NCBI GenBank assembly: GCA_934162285.1
Contig: CAKPHY010000016.1
Coordinates: 1 to 34,514 of the forward strand
Source: an uncultured Bacilli bacterium
GTDB lineage: Bacteria; Bacillota_I; Bacilli_A; RF39; UBA660
Direction of reading: 5' to 3'
Length of the DNA: 34,514 bases
Both the position numbers and the translations under genes were made by a program. Under the pieces are notes generated by a model, which was not told the DNA's origin, ran no database searches, and saw only the letters and a list, made by a program, of their open reading frames with translations. Shown in pieces: positions 1 through 8,045 of the stretch. Numbering within the stretch: position 1 is the first letter of the stretch; each line of letters starts with the position of its first letter.

Positions 1-56
1 CACTATCCTTGATCTTATTACATTTATTTTGTGAATTTTACCTACTTTAATACCAT

Positions 57-80
57 TATATATATATATATATATATATA
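57..80. repeat. (TA)12 microsatellite
   Basis: Twelve uninterrupted TA dinucleotides lie in the non-coding stretch at the left edge. No gene is visible in bases 1-150. Such tracts can vary in length by replication slippage, but nothing here shows a regulatory role. Confidence 0.9.
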
Positions 81-151
81 TTCAGTGTATTTTACAAAAA
101 GTTAGTGCAATATTTTCTCATTTTCTTTGATCTAAAAAATAGATTTTAAAC

Positions 152-175
152 AAAAAAAGATCCTTATTTAGGATC
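152..175 (-). terminator. intrinsic terminator after the DUF2974 gene
   Basis: On the minus strand a perfect 6-bp stem GATCCT/AGGATC (175-170 with 164-159) with loop AAATA is followed by seven T (158-152). It is the first minus-strand terminator downstream of the gene ending at 286. Confidence 0.85.
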
Positions 176-266
176 ATTCTTGATAATTAACAAATGAGCA
201 ATCATTTTCTTCAAATAAAAAACTATTAACAATTTTTATTTTGTCAATAGTCTGAATAATATCCAT
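174..266 (-). CDS. possible 30-residue peptide
   Basis: A short ATG-to-TGA frame starts 20 bases after the DUF2974 stop and ends exactly in the stem of the terminator at 152-175. The predicted peptide begins MDIIQTIDKIKIVNSF and is mixed charged/hydrophobic with no recognisable domain. No convincing ribosome binding site precedes the ATG. The only support is its position between a gene end and the terminator, so it may be chance. Confidence 0.2.
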   Translation of the reverse strand: MDIIQTIDKIKIVNSFLFEENDCSFVNYQE

Positions 267-285
267 TTTTAAGGATATTTTTTAA

Positions 286-1314
286 TTACTTATCTTTTTT
301 ATTAACTTTTCTTGGCAATAACAAAGTAGTTAAATAAGAAGCAAATTCAGGTTCAATTTTTCTGACAAATTTAATGATTTTAGTAATATTAGTAAGATTT
401 ATTTCAAAAGTAGAATCATAATTTAAATCAAAAATTTGAAAAAGAGCTTCAACAGTTGCTTTTACTTTTTGATTATCAAGTTTTGCTAACTCTATTGAAG
501 TACTTTTATGAACATTGGAACTTACCATTGATAGTTTTCCTGGAACAAAAAATTCTCCAAAAATATTCCAATTAATAGGATAATGTTCATTTATAGCAAT
601 ATCTTTACTTTTTATTACTTGATATTTAGTATTATTTAAAAGGACTCCCACTAAAGAACCTGTAGGTAAAATGTTTTCTAAGATCGGTTCAATTTTTTTA
701 AATTTTTCGCTGGTAAATTCTTTTTCTCTAAAACCTGGTCCATCAAAGTTATAAATTTTTTTAATCTTTTTAAATTGACGTGGTGGTAATTCCATAACAC
801 TAGCCATAGCTAGATTACCACCCTTACTGTGACCAACGACAAACACATTTTGATCTTGAAATTTAATATTTCTTTTTAAATAAGCGATCGCTAACTCTTG
901 GGTATAAGTTGGATATTCATATATTATTCGTAGATTTTCAACCCAACCAATAAAAGCCCCATCACTTCCTTTAAAACTGACTATAGTCTTATTTTTAACT
1001 CTAAATGTTGCAGCTCCAAACTGAGTTTTTTCATCAAGAATGATATCAAAATTAGATATTTTTAAATTTTTATATCTTTTTGAGTCTTTAATCATTTCTA
1101 GAATTTGAAAGCAATATGGTGTTAGTATTTCCTTAGTTGGTTTATCATATTCTTTAGCATAATTATAAAAATCTAATAAAGCTTTTTCTTTTTTAAAAGG
1201 TTTTATAGGCAAATAAACTAAAAGAGCACATAATAGATTATCAATTCTATTCCAATGATTTTCTTCTAAAGAGCAATCTTTATAATATTTTAAATAATCA
1301 ATTATATTGTACAT
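286..1314 (-). CDS. DUF2974 (Mbeg1-like) alpha/beta-hydrolase family protein
   Basis: This 342-residue protein has a lipase/esterase nucleophile elbow, GHSKGG at 161-166 with Ser163 as the likely nucleophile. A FDGPGF segment follows around 193-198 and could place the acidic residue. These are hallmarks of the DUF2974/Mbeg1-like hydrolases common in Firmicutes, whose substrates are unknown. There is no signal peptide or membrane helix, so it is probably cytoplasmic. The start is well set: ATG at 1314 follows AAGGAAGA by a normal spacing. It is a single-gene unit bounded by terminators at 1355-1381 and 152-175. The family assignment is firm; the reaction is not known. Confidence 0.8.
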   Translation of the reverse strand: MYNIIDYLKYYKDCSLEENHWNRIDNLLCALLVYLPIKPFKKEKALLDFYNYAKEYDKPTKEILTPYCFQILEMIKDSKRYKNLKISNFDIILDEKTQFGAATFRVKNKTIVSFKGSDGAFIGWVENLRIIYEYPTYTQELAIAYLKRNIKFQDQNVFVVGHSKGGNLAMASVMELPPRQFKKIKKIYNFDGPGFREKEFTSEKFKKIEPILENILPTGSLVGVLLNNTKYQVIKSKDIAINEHYPINWNIFGEFFVPGKLSMVSSNVHKSTSIELAKLDNQKVKATVEALFQIFDLNYDSTFEINLTNITKIIKFVRKIEPEFASYLTTLLLPRKVNKKDK

Positions 1315-1354
1315 ACAAATCTTCCTTTTCTCTAGAACATTTTAACACAATCAA

Positions 1355-1381
1355 TAAAAAAAAGATAGTTTTCACTATCTT
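1355..1381 (-). terminator. intrinsic terminator of the YfcC-like gene
   Basis: On the minus strand stem AAGATAGT/ACTATCTT with loop GAAA (1381-1362) is followed by a run of T. The stem overlaps the stop codon of the permease gene. Confidence 0.85.
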
Positions 1382-2741
1382 AAATTGTAACAATTATTCC
1401 TGTTACTAAAATAAGTACTAAGAATATTTTAGCAATAAATTTCAACCATTTTGAATAATCAATTTCAAAATATGATAAACCAGCTATTAAAATATAACTT
1501 GTTGGTAAAACCATCATGGCTAAACCGGTTGTCATTTGCATTGCTAAAGCAGCACTTGCTAAAGTTGAACTATTAGTTGAAAGCGTTTTTAAATAAGTAG
1601 TTAAAGAATTAGCAAGGAAAATAGGATTATTTAAAAGAACATTTTCAACTGGTGTTGCGAAAGCTGTCTTAAATACTAAAGAATCATTAGAACCACCAAA
1701 GATTTTATAAACTAAAGTATCAATAAAATTATAACCATTTTTACTATTATAATAATACATAAATATTAAAGAGCAAAGTGTTGTATAAAAGGCCACTTTT
1801 AACATTGGCTTAGCTCCACCTTTAAAAGCTTCAATTAAATCTTTAATTTTGATTTTATAAGCTAAACCTGTAACTAAAATAATAATTATAATCATTATAG
1901 CTAATTCTTTAGTTCCCCAGTTACCTAAAGATGAAAAACCATTTAAAATTTTAATATTTGCTAAAACATTATTAGATATGTTAGCAAATGTCTTTATATT
2001 TAAACATTCACTCCAATTGTATAAACCAATTCCAGCAATAGCAATAAATAATAAAAATATAGCAATTAAAGGAAATGATGATTTAGTTGTTTCTAAAGTT
2101 GGTTCTAATTTATTAACGTTTTCTTCTTTAGAATCAGGCTTCTTTTCTTTTAAAATGAAAGTAACTCCTATTATTACAATAGTTATTAAGAATAGTAAGC
2201 ATCTTACCTTAATTAGACTTAATGAATTTATTCCTAATAAGTAGTTAATAACTGAACCTAGTCCTATTAAAGATGCAAATGTTGCAAGAATAATGGATCC
2301 AACTGTTGCTAACATTGTTTTATATTTATTAAAGCCTAGTTTAAAAAGAACGCTAGCAAAAAATGGAACAAATACAAATGAAAATGCTGCTGAACCCATA
2401 ATTGCTTCAATTGTTAAGAAAAAAATGCTTGTCAAAATTATAAATAAGACTTTTTTATTAGCAAATTTAGAAGCAAAATTATCAACTACTCTTTTGTAAA
2501 CTCCTGTTTCATTAAAAACACCATACATACCACCGATTAAAATAAATATTAAGCCATATTCAGCAAATAAATAAAACGATTGATATGGTAAAGAAATAAT
2601 ATCACCTATTCCTAAAGCAGTACTAGTATCAGCTTTATAGTATTCACCATTATATATAAGGCCACCTTTAATAAACCAAGATAATAATGCAAATATAAAA
2701 AGCGTAATTAAAATTGTTTTAAATAAATTATATTTTTTCAT
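1380..2741 (-). CDS. YfcC-like multi-helix membrane permease
   Basis: This 453-residue, very hydrophobic protein has about ten or more predicted membrane helices. Its pattern (N-terminal helix, short extracellular loop, paired helical bundles with G-rich segments such as LIGGMYGVFNETG near residue 75) resembles the YfcC family of the ion-transporter superfamily, annotated as C4-dicarboxylate or amino-acid carriers. I cannot tell the substrate. I chose ATG at 2741 rather than the in-frame codon at 2765, because AAGGAGA sits 5 bases upstream of it and the first eight codons of the longer form would run over this site. It is monocistronic, with its own terminator overlapping the stop. Confidence 0.6.
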   Translation of the reverse strand: MKKYNLFKTILITLFIFALLSWFIKGGLIYNGEYYKADTSTALGIGDIISLPYQSFYLFAEYGLIFILIGGMYGVFNETGVYKRVVDNFASKFANKKVLFIILTSIFFLTIEAIMGSAAFSFVFVPFFASVLFKLGFNKYKTMLATVGSIILATFASLIGLGSVINYLLGINSLSLIKVRCLLFLITIVIIGVTFILKEKKPDSKEENVNKLEPTLETTKSSFPLIAIFLLFIAIAGIGLYNWSECLNIKTFANISNNVLANIKILNGFSSLGNWGTKELAIMIIIIILVTGLAYKIKIKDLIEAFKGGAKPMLKVAFYTTLCSLIFMYYYNSKNGYNFIDTLVYKIFGGSNDSLVFKTAFATPVENVLLNNPIFLANSLTTYLKTLSTNSSTLASAALAMQMTTGLAMMVLPTSYILIAGLSYFEIDYSKWLKFIAKIFLVLILVTGIIVTI

Positions 2742-2844
2742 ATAATCTCCTTTCTTATCTCCCATTTAATTATAGTTAAAATTTATAATTTTTACAATAT
2801 TTTTTTAAAATATGATATTATATAGATTATGAAGGAATGATTTT

Positions 2845-3780
2845 ATGATTTATCGTAATAATAAAAGATATTATACTTTAGATAATTTTTATTTTGAAAA
2901 ATTTGGTTCTAAAGTAGCTAAAATAAGTTTAGATGCTAGTTTTACCTGTCCTAATATTGATGGAAAATTTGGAACTGGTGGTTGTATTTATTGTTCTAGT
3001 AAAGGCTCAGGTGATTATGCGGGACATGGTGATGATCTAGTTAAACAATTCTACGAAATAAAAGAAATAATGGATAAAAAATGGCCAAATAGCCAATATA
3101 TTGGTTACTTTCAAGCTCACACTAATACTTATGCTCCTGTAAGTGTTTTAAAAGAAAAATACGAAAGTATATTAAATATTCCTGGAGTAGTTGGCTTAAA
3201 CATTGCTACCCGTGCAGATGCTATAAGTGATGAATGTTTAGATTACCTAGAAGAATTAAGTAAAAAAACTTATCTTACAATTGAGCTTGGATTACAAACA
3301 ATTCATGAAAAAACATCTATTTTAATTAATAGATGTCATACTCTAAAATGTTTTACTGATATGGTTAAACGTTTAAGAGAAAGAAATATTAATGTTGTTG
3401 TTCATATTATTAATGGGTTACCATATGAAACTAAAGAAATGATGCTTGAAACAGCAGAATTTTTAAATACTTTAGATATTCAAGGAGTTAAAATTCATAT
3501 GCTACATATTTTAAAAAATACCAAAATAGCTAAAATGTATGAAGATGAAAAATTTCATGTATTAACAAAAGAAGAATATATCGATATTGCCTGTGATCAA
3601 CTAGAAATTTTAGATCCAAACATCGTTATTAATCGTATTACTGGTGATCCTAAGGTTGATGATCTAGTAGAACCAACTTGGTTAATTAAAAAATTTACAG
3701 TTTTAAATGATATTGACAAAGAACTAAGAAGAAGAGATTCATATCAAGGTATAAAAAAAATCCAAGATATCGGTTCCTAG
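2845..3780 (+). CDS. TIGR01212-family radical SAM protein (YtqA/YhcC-like)
   Basis: This 311-residue protein carries near its start the family cysteines C35, C47 and C50 in the context TCPNIDG...GGCIYC, which bind the [4Fe-4S] cluster that cleaves S-adenosylmethionine. A following GSGDYAGH loop and the later FQAHTNTYAP and GLQTIHEKT segments are typical of TIGR01212 (B. subtilis YtqA, E. coli YhcC). The length matches the family. Its substrate is not established; an RNA-modification role is often suggested. The start ATG follows GAAGGAATG at good spacing. It is one of three plus-strand genes in the window and stands alone. The minus-strand RNA terminator begins only a few bases after its stop, so the two transcription units converge. 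Confidence 0.85.
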   Translation: MIYRNNKRYYTLDNFYFEKFGSKVAKISLDASFTCPNIDGKFGTGGCIYCSSKGSGDYAGHGDDLVKQFYEIKEIMDKKWPNSQYIGYFQAHTNTYAPVSVLKEKYESILNIPGVVGLNIATRADAISDECLDYLEELSKKTYLTIELGLQTIHEKTSILINRCHTLKCFTDMVKRLRERNINVVVHIINGLPYETKEMMLETAEFLNTLDIQGVKIHMLHILKNTKIAKMYEDEKFHVLTKEEYIDIACDQLEILDPNIVINRITGDPKVDDLVEPTWLIKKFTVLNDIDKELRRRDSYQGIKKIQDIGS

Positions 3781-3784
3781 TGAT

Positions 3785-3805
3785 AAAAAACCTGGTATCC
3801 CAGGT
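3785..3805 (-). terminator. intrinsic terminator of the small RNA
   Basis: Perfect minus-strand stem ACCTGG/CCAGGT with GATA loop (3805-3790), followed directly by T residues (3789-3785). It faces the end of the plus-strand radical SAM gene. Confidence 0.9.
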
Positions 3806-3932
3806 GGGCATCACATTACTAACTTCAGGATTCTTAAGAGTATGTTAAGCGTTCAACACCATTAGTAAATTAGATTCCCTATTATTATCATTTAGTGGTT
3901 TTTTTCAAAGTAGGTTCCCGTCTATCCTAGAC
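3785..3932 (-). ncRNA. structured small RNA of about 148 nt, unassigned (6S-like candidate)
   Basis: A minus-strand promoter and an intrinsic terminator frame a transcript without a reading frame. Foldings I can draw: a 5' hairpin GTCTA/TAGAC; a rod in which 3879-3873 (GGGAAUC) pairs with 3812-3806 (GAUGCCC, one A-G mismatch) and 3868-3862 (UUACUAA) pairs perfectly with 3822-3816 (UUAGUAA); and a 6-bp inner hairpin UGUUGA/UUAACA (3858-3853, 3848-3843) with loop ACGC. A long bulged rod next to a terminator is compatible with 6S RNA. In B. subtilis a 6S gene lies near aspS, which is about 5.6 kb away here. I do not recognise a family consensus, so this identity is a guess. It lacks SRP RNA, tmRNA and T-box hallmarks. 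Confidence 0.6.
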
Positions 3933-3938
3933 AATTAT

Positions 3939-3967
3939 ATTATAGCAAATAAATTTCTACTTGTCTA
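3939..3967 (-). promoter_or_regulatory. strong sigma-A-type promoter of the small RNA
   Basis: Minus-strand TAGACA (3967-3962), a 17-bp spacer, then TATAAT (3944-3939). The predicted start is near 3932. This is one of the best promoter matches in the window. Confidence 0.8.
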
Positions 3968-3986
3968 ATGTTTAGTGATTATATTA

Positions 3987-4085
3987 CCTTTTTTGATTTT
4001 TATAAAGAAACAATTACATCATCATTAATAGGTAAAATAGTATTTTGCTTACTTTTTTGCTCACCTATTATTTCATTTAATTTAT
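3987..4085 (-). pseudogene. relic of the 3' end of the 5030-5905 gene (duplicate fragment)
   Basis: About 100 bases are nearly identical to the last codons and 3' flank of the gene at 5030-5905. Read on the minus strand they give KLNEIIGEQKSKQNTILPIN followed by DDVIVSL and a stop, against EDVIISL in the intact gene. Upstream of this tail the similarity ends and no start or remainder of the gene is present. It is best read as the surviving tail of a duplicated copy; the plus-strand open frame here is only its shadow. Confidence 0.75.
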
Positions 4086-4182
4086 TTAAATTCCGTCATT
4101 CTCATTTTTGGTTTAAATTATATCTTCAAAAGGGCTATTTATTAATTTTTTTATATGGTTTTATAATTAATAAACCATTCAC

Positions 4183-4752
4183 TCAAATTTTATAATTATA
4201 ATAATCTTCTTTAATTATTGAATAAGCTTCTAATCCCATAGGTTTGTTACTTATTTTATCAATCATTCTATTACGTAATGTTCCTTCAAATTTCATTCCT
4301 GCTTTTTTCATAACTTTACCGCTTGCAATATTCGAGCTTAAATGATTCGCATAAATAGTTTCTACTCCAACTTCTTCAAAAAAGAATTTTATAACTCTTT
4401 TTAAAGTTTCCGTAGCAAAGCCTTTATTCCACCATCGAGAACCAAAACAATATCCTACTGCTATTGTTTTGTTAACATCATCTACTTTTACAGCCGTAAT
4501 AGATCCCACAACAGTTTGTGAATATTTTTCTATAACTAACCATTTATAAGAATTATTTTTTTTGTAGCTTTCTTGCCATTTTTCCATTAATTTAATTGCA
4601 TCATCTACACTTTGATGTTGATTCCATACTACATATTTTGACACTAACGGATCTTTACCATAATTTTCATACACTTGAGTAGCATCATCTAAGGTACCTT
4701 TTCGTAATAATAATCTTTCAGTTTCTAAAATAGTTGTTCCTACATTATTCAT
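4183..4752 (-). CDS. GNAT N-acetyltransferase, RimJ/RimL type
   Basis: This 189-residue protein has the layout of the RimJ/RimL branch of GNAT enzymes. It opens with LETERLLLRKGTLDDATQVYENY, has the central core beta strand (VGSITAVKV), an acetyl-CoA loop region around GYCFGSRWWNKGFATETLKRV, and the C-terminal SNIASGKVMKKAGMKFEGTLR segment. Such proteins acetylate ribosomal protein N termini or small amines; the substrate here cannot be assigned. The N-terminal ATG is preceded by AGAGG about 8 bases away. It sits between the two duplicated fragments (3987-4085 and 4938-5014), so it may have inserted into, or been carried with, a rearranged segment. Confidence 0.85.
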   Translation of the reverse strand: MNNVGTTILETERLLLRKGTLDDATQVYENYGKDPLVSKYVVWNQHQSVDDAIKLMEKWQESYKKNNSYKWLVIEKYSQTVVGSITAVKVDDVNKTIAVGYCFGSRWWNKGFATETLKRVIKFFFEEVGVETIYANHLSSNIASGKVMKKAGMKFEGTLRNRMIDKISNKPMGLEAYSIIKEDYYNYKI

Positions 4753-4903
4753 ATTTTTTAACCTCTTTTTCTAATATACTTTTAGATATTTTGTAAAATT
4801 AATTTAATGCATCATTACTACCATTTTACCATTTAATTTCTTATAAATTAATATTAATTGTAACATTTTTATATAAATTTAAATGAGATATTACCTCTAA
4901 AAT

Positions 4904-4935
4904 AAAAAAATGTTAACAAATTTATTCTGCTAACA
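4904..4935 (-). terminator. intrinsic terminator downstream of the duplicated HD tail
   Basis: The minus-strand stem of ten pairs (4935-4926 with 4920-4911, including two G-U pairs) has loop ATAAA and is followed by seven T. It lies just after another hairpin at 4941-4966, giving tandem terminators. Confidence 0.7.
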
Positions 4936-4937
4936 AT

Positions 4938-5014
4938 TTGAATAGAAAGTCAAATAACTTTCTATTTTTTTAAAGAGATTTTTAGTATATATCTGTTCCA
5001 CGATCTTCTAAAAT
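4938..5014 (-). pseudogene. relic of the 3' end of the HD-domain gene plus its terminator (duplicate fragment)
   Basis: This stretch closely repeats 5945-6024, the last codons of the HD-domain gene and its terminator hairpin. On the minus strand it reads ILEDRGTDIY and then an in-frame stop, where the intact gene has LLEGRGTDIYAKNPFKK. The terminator stem AATAGAAAGT/ACTTTCTATT is kept at 4966-4941. With the fragment at 3987-4085 it suggests that the HD gene and its downstream neighbour were once duplicated in tandem, and the copy has largely been lost. Confidence 0.75.
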
Positions 5015-5029
5015 CACATTTTTTGATTT

Positions 5030-5905
5030 TTATAAAGAAATAATTACATCTTCATTAATAGGTAAAATAGTATTTTGTTTACTTTTTTGCTCACCTATTA
5101 TTTCATTTAATTTGTATAATAATTTTTTATAAGTAATCTCTTCATCTTGATCATTATAAATAACAAAATTGTTATTTTTTTCTTCTACGAAATATTTTAT
5201 AATTAAACTAAGATATAATTCTTTACGATTAACATCATCAGTAATAAAGTATTCTTCAAAATATTTAGCAATAACATATAATTTCATTTTATCAGTGTCT
5301 AATCCTGAAATTATATTTGGTAAAACATTAGTTATACGAATATATTTTAAAAATGATTCTAAAGAATCTAGATATTTTTCTAATAATTTAGCACTTTTTA
5401 AAGAAAAACTAACAACATCAGATGATATTGAATATCTATTTAATATTTTTTCTTGTTCATTACATCTATTAATTTTATTTATTGAAACTTTTGATAAGTT
5501 ACTTAAATTCATATAGTATTCATCCAATAAACTTTTGCCTTTTAAAAATCTTACATACAATAAAGGAAATTTTTTAGATAATTCATTTTCTTTTTTAATA
5601 TTTTTTAATTCTTCAACTTTTGAAGTTAATTCTAGATCAGTATTAGCATTATATATTAAACGCATTTTTTTCTTTAATTCTATTCTATTAAAAGTTATTT
5701 TATCAATCGTATTTTTAGAATTACCATATATTACTAAGCTATCACTAAAAGTTTCACCTAAAATATTATAAGACCAATAAGACTCTTGAATATTCATGTA
5801 GGATTTGATTAAAGAATTAAAGTCGATTTTAACTCTTCTAGGTAGTTTAGAACATTGTTCTAAAAAATTTTTAGTATTAACACTTGTTAATAAAAAACTG
5901 CGCAT
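5030..5905 (-). CDS. uncharacterised 291-residue protein
   Basis: I do not recognise this protein. It is Lys/Asn/Ile-rich, with no signal peptide, no membrane helix and no clear catalytic motif, and looks mostly alpha-helical. The start is set at ATG 5905 (MRSFLLTSVN) because AAGGGGGAT lies at the right distance; the open frame extends 18 codons further upstream through the terminator of the preceding gene. It lies directly downstream of the T-box operon, after the terminator at 5944-5973, so it may be expressed by read-through or from a promoter I could not place. Its C-terminal 28 codons were duplicated at 3987-4085. Confidence 0.7.
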   Translation of the reverse strand: MRSFLLTSVNTKNFLEQCSKLPRRVKIDFNSLIKSYMNIQESYWSYNILGETFSDSLVIYGNSKNTIDKITFNRIELKKKMRLIYNANTDLELTSKVEELKNIKKENELSKKFPLLYVRFLKGKSLLDEYYMNLSNLSKVSINKINRCNEQEKILNRYSISSDVVSFSLKSAKLLEKYLDSLESFLKYIRITNVLPNIISGLDTDKMKLYVIAKYFEEYFITDDVNRKELYLSLIIKYFVEEKNNNFVIYNDQDEEITYKKLLYKLNEIIGEQKSKQNTILPINEDVIISL

Positions 5906-5943
5906 TTTATTATCCCCCTTTTGCTTAAAGTATTTTATCACAT

Positions 5944-5973
5944 AAAAATAGAAAGTCAAACAACTTTCTATTT
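5944..5973 (-). terminator. intrinsic terminator ending the T-box operon
   Basis: Perfect 11-bp minus-strand stem AAATAGAAAGT/ACTTTCTATTT (5973-5963 with 5956-5946), loop TGTTTG, then T residues. It overlaps the stop codon of the HD gene. A diverged copy lies at 4941-4966. Confidence 0.85.
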
Positions 5974-7239
5974 TTTAAAAGGATTTTTAGCATATATATC
6001 CGTTCCACGACCTTCTAAAAGATGCGTTTTAGCAAAGCTGAAGGCTTCTTCTAAATTAGGACGATATTCTATAGGATACATAGCTAAAATTTGATCTAAA
6101 AGTTCACTTTCTTTTATAACTTCTAAATTACTTGTAAAACTAATTTGTCCCAAGAACTGAAGTAAACGCCACCACATACCCATTATTGGGTTAAAATCAT
6201 ATCTTTTATTTATTTCTTGTAAATCTATTTGCTCTAAATTAAAGAATTTTTCTTTTAAATCATCGGGCATTTTAAATAGTTGAGGATCAACCATACTTGG
6301 TGCTAAAGCTAAACGTGTTACCTTGCTTGCTTGTTCATAAGTTAAACCATTGTAATTTAAAATATCTTCAATGGAAACACCCCAACGTTTACTGAATTCT
6401 TCTAAACTTTGATTTTCAATTATTTCAGTGCCATTATAATTTCTTAAAGCTTTATTAAAGAAAATAGTTGGTCTAATTACAGGATATTCACCCGTTAAAT
6501 GTTGATACAAGATATCAATACAATCAACATCTTTAATTAATTGGGTTAAAACTGCATATATTTGGGTTTCAACTTCATTAAAGCCTTCAATATCTCTTAA
6601 AGCATCATTAATGTTACACTTTAAAATATGTTCATCGATACGATTATTTTTAGGATTAAACTCACCTATCAATTTACAATCTTGATGATGAAGAACTGCT
6701 TGAGCAATTACTTTAGCGAAACCAAATTTTTCATTATAAGTTTTAAGTACGCCTTTTTTGGTAAGTAAAATATGCCCGGCTTCTGAATGATTATGGGCCG
6801 GAATAGGAACGCTTAACTCTTGAAATCTTTTAGAATATTTAAAGAAGTCTCTTCCTATTTGGTTACGATATCCTGATTCACTATAAGCATCATTCCAGGT
6901 GGCGTATTCAAATCTACCAATATCGTGAAGCAAAGCAACAATACGCACAATTTTAGTAAAATCAGCGTTTAAACCAATATTTTTACTTACTTTAAGAATA
7001 TTTTCGACTACTCTTGATGTATGATTAACTTTAACATCAATTAATTGTTGCCTTTTTACTCTAATAGCTTCAATATCTGATACATTTAATAAATTAAGTT
7101 CTCTTTTTATTGGTTTAGCACCAGGAATACTTCCTTTTAAAGAAGCTTCAAGCACCAAGGAATTAATTGCATCACGGCAATAATTAACATAAGAATTGAA
7201 TTCATCGTTTAAGTTATTCAGATAACTATCTATATTCAT
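5968..7239 (-). CDS. HD-domain metal-dependent phosphohydrolase
   Basis: This 423-residue protein has a clear HD domain from about residue 70 to 245: H73 (NHTSRVV), H105-D106 in ALLHDIGRFEY, a histidine cluster in AHNHSEAGH (149-156), HHQDC near 188, and the distal Asp in KDVDCID near 238. All metal ligands look intact, so it should be an active phosphohydrolase or nucleotidase on an unknown substrate. The N-terminal 60 and C-terminal 170 residues match nothing I know. Its ATG overlaps the TGA stop of the PP-loop gene by 4 bp, so it is translationally coupled and is the last gene of the T-box operon. Its 3' end was copied to 4938-5014. Confidence 0.8.
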   Translation of the reverse strand: MNIDSYLNNLNDEFNSYVNYCRDAINSLVLEASLKGSIPGAKPIKRELNLLNVSDIEAIRVKRQQLIDVKVNHTSRVVENILKVSKNIGLNADFTKIVRIVALLHDIGRFEYATWNDAYSESGYRNQIGRDFFKYSKRFQELSVPIPAHNHSEAGHILLTKKGVLKTYNEKFGFAKVIAQAVLHHQDCKLIGEFNPKNNRIDEHILKCNINDALRDIEGFNEVETQIYAVLTQLIKDVDCIDILYQHLTGEYPVIRPTIFFNKALRNYNGTEIIENQSLEEFSKRWGVSIEDILNYNGLTYEQASKVTRLALAPSMVDPQLFKMPDDLKEKFFNLEQIDLQEINKRYDFNPIMGMWWRLLQFLGQISFTSNLEVIKESELLDQILAMYPIEYRPNLEEAFSFAKTHLLEGRGTDIYAKNPFKK

Positions 7240-8045
7240 TTATCCTCCTCATATACGTCTTTAAAATTATATTCGCATCCTTTAGATTTATATGCAATAA
7301 TAGTATCTAAATTGACATTACTTAATGATTTAAAAATATTTAAATCAGCTATATCGTATATGTTTTTCAAATCATTTGTGAGATTTTTTATAATTTTTCT
7401 TTTGCCTATATTCTTTTTTGTTACTTTACATGCACAATCAATAAATTCTAAATTATTGTAGTTTTTAAATTTAATAATATCTTCTTCTTTTATTAAATAT
7501 AATGGTCTTATCAATTCTAAACCTTCAAAATTTTCACTTTTTAGTTTGGGCATCATACCTGAATATTGACCATTAAAAATTAAATTCATTAAAATAGTTT
7601 CTATAACATCATTCATATGATGTCCAAGAGCAATTTTATTACATCCAAGCTCTTTGGCTTTACTATATAAAGCTCCTCTTCGCATACGAGCACATAAATA
7701 ACAAGGATTCTCTGCTAGTTTACTTGAAACATCAAAAATTTTAGTTTCAAATATGTGAGCTTTAATATTAAATAATTCTAAATTTTCTTTTATTTTATTT
7801 AAGTTTTCTTCATTATAACCCGGATTCATTACTATAAATTCTAAGTCAAAATGAAATTGACCATGATTACATAACTCTTGCATACAAAGGGCAAGTAAGA
7901 AAGAATCTTTACCGCCCGAGATGCAAACAGCTATTTTATCATTAGGTTTTATTAATTCGTATTCTTTTACAGCCTTAACAAATTTTGACCATATTTCTTT
8001 ACGAAATCTTTTTAAAATTGATCTTTTTAATTCTTTTTCTTTCAT
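7236..8045 (-). CDS. TtcA-like PP-loop ATPase (tRNA 2-thiocytidine synthesis type)
   Basis: The 269-residue protein has the PP-loop SGGKDS at 43-48, which binds ATP for adenylation of the target base. It also has C115-x-x-C118 in NPCYLCARMRRGALYSKA, followed by GHHMNDVIETILMN, and a late cysteine pair CAC at 204-206. This matches the TtcA arrangement, where two CxxC cysteines and a third distal cysteine hold a [4Fe-4S] cluster for thiolation of C32 in tRNA. Related TilS or TtuA enzymes are less likely because of the RRGALY context. It overlaps the ClpX-like gene upstream (ATGA) and the HD gene downstream (ATGA). Presence in a tRNA synthetase operon fits a tRNA role. Confidence 0.75.
   Translation of the reverse strand: MKEKELKRSILKRFRKEIWSKFVKAVKEYELIKPNDKIAVCISGGKDSFLLALCMQELCNHGQFHFDLEFIVMNPGYNEENLNKIKENLELFNIKAHIFETKIFDVSSKLAENPCYLCARMRRGALYSKAKELGCNKIALGHHMNDVIETILMNLIFNGQYSGMMPKLKSENFEGLELIRPLYLIKEEDIIKFKNYNNLEFIDCACKVTKKNIGKRKIIKNLTNDLKNIYDIADLNIFKSLSNVNLDTIIAYKSKGCEYNFKDVYEEDK

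Noticed and set aside
258..284. Hairpin AATATCC/GGATATT with T run on the plus strand
   Set aside because: No plus-strand gene lies upstream within the window, and the minus-strand side lacks a T tract, so I did not call it a terminator.
1978..2499. Plus-strand open frames of 88 and 68 codons
   Set aside because: They lie antisense inside the YfcC-like permease gene and have no ribosome binding site or family likeness.
3968..4195. Plus-strand 75-codon frame
   Set aside because: It is the reverse strand of the duplicated 3' tail at 3987-4085 and parallels the antisense of 5030-5130, so it is a shadow.
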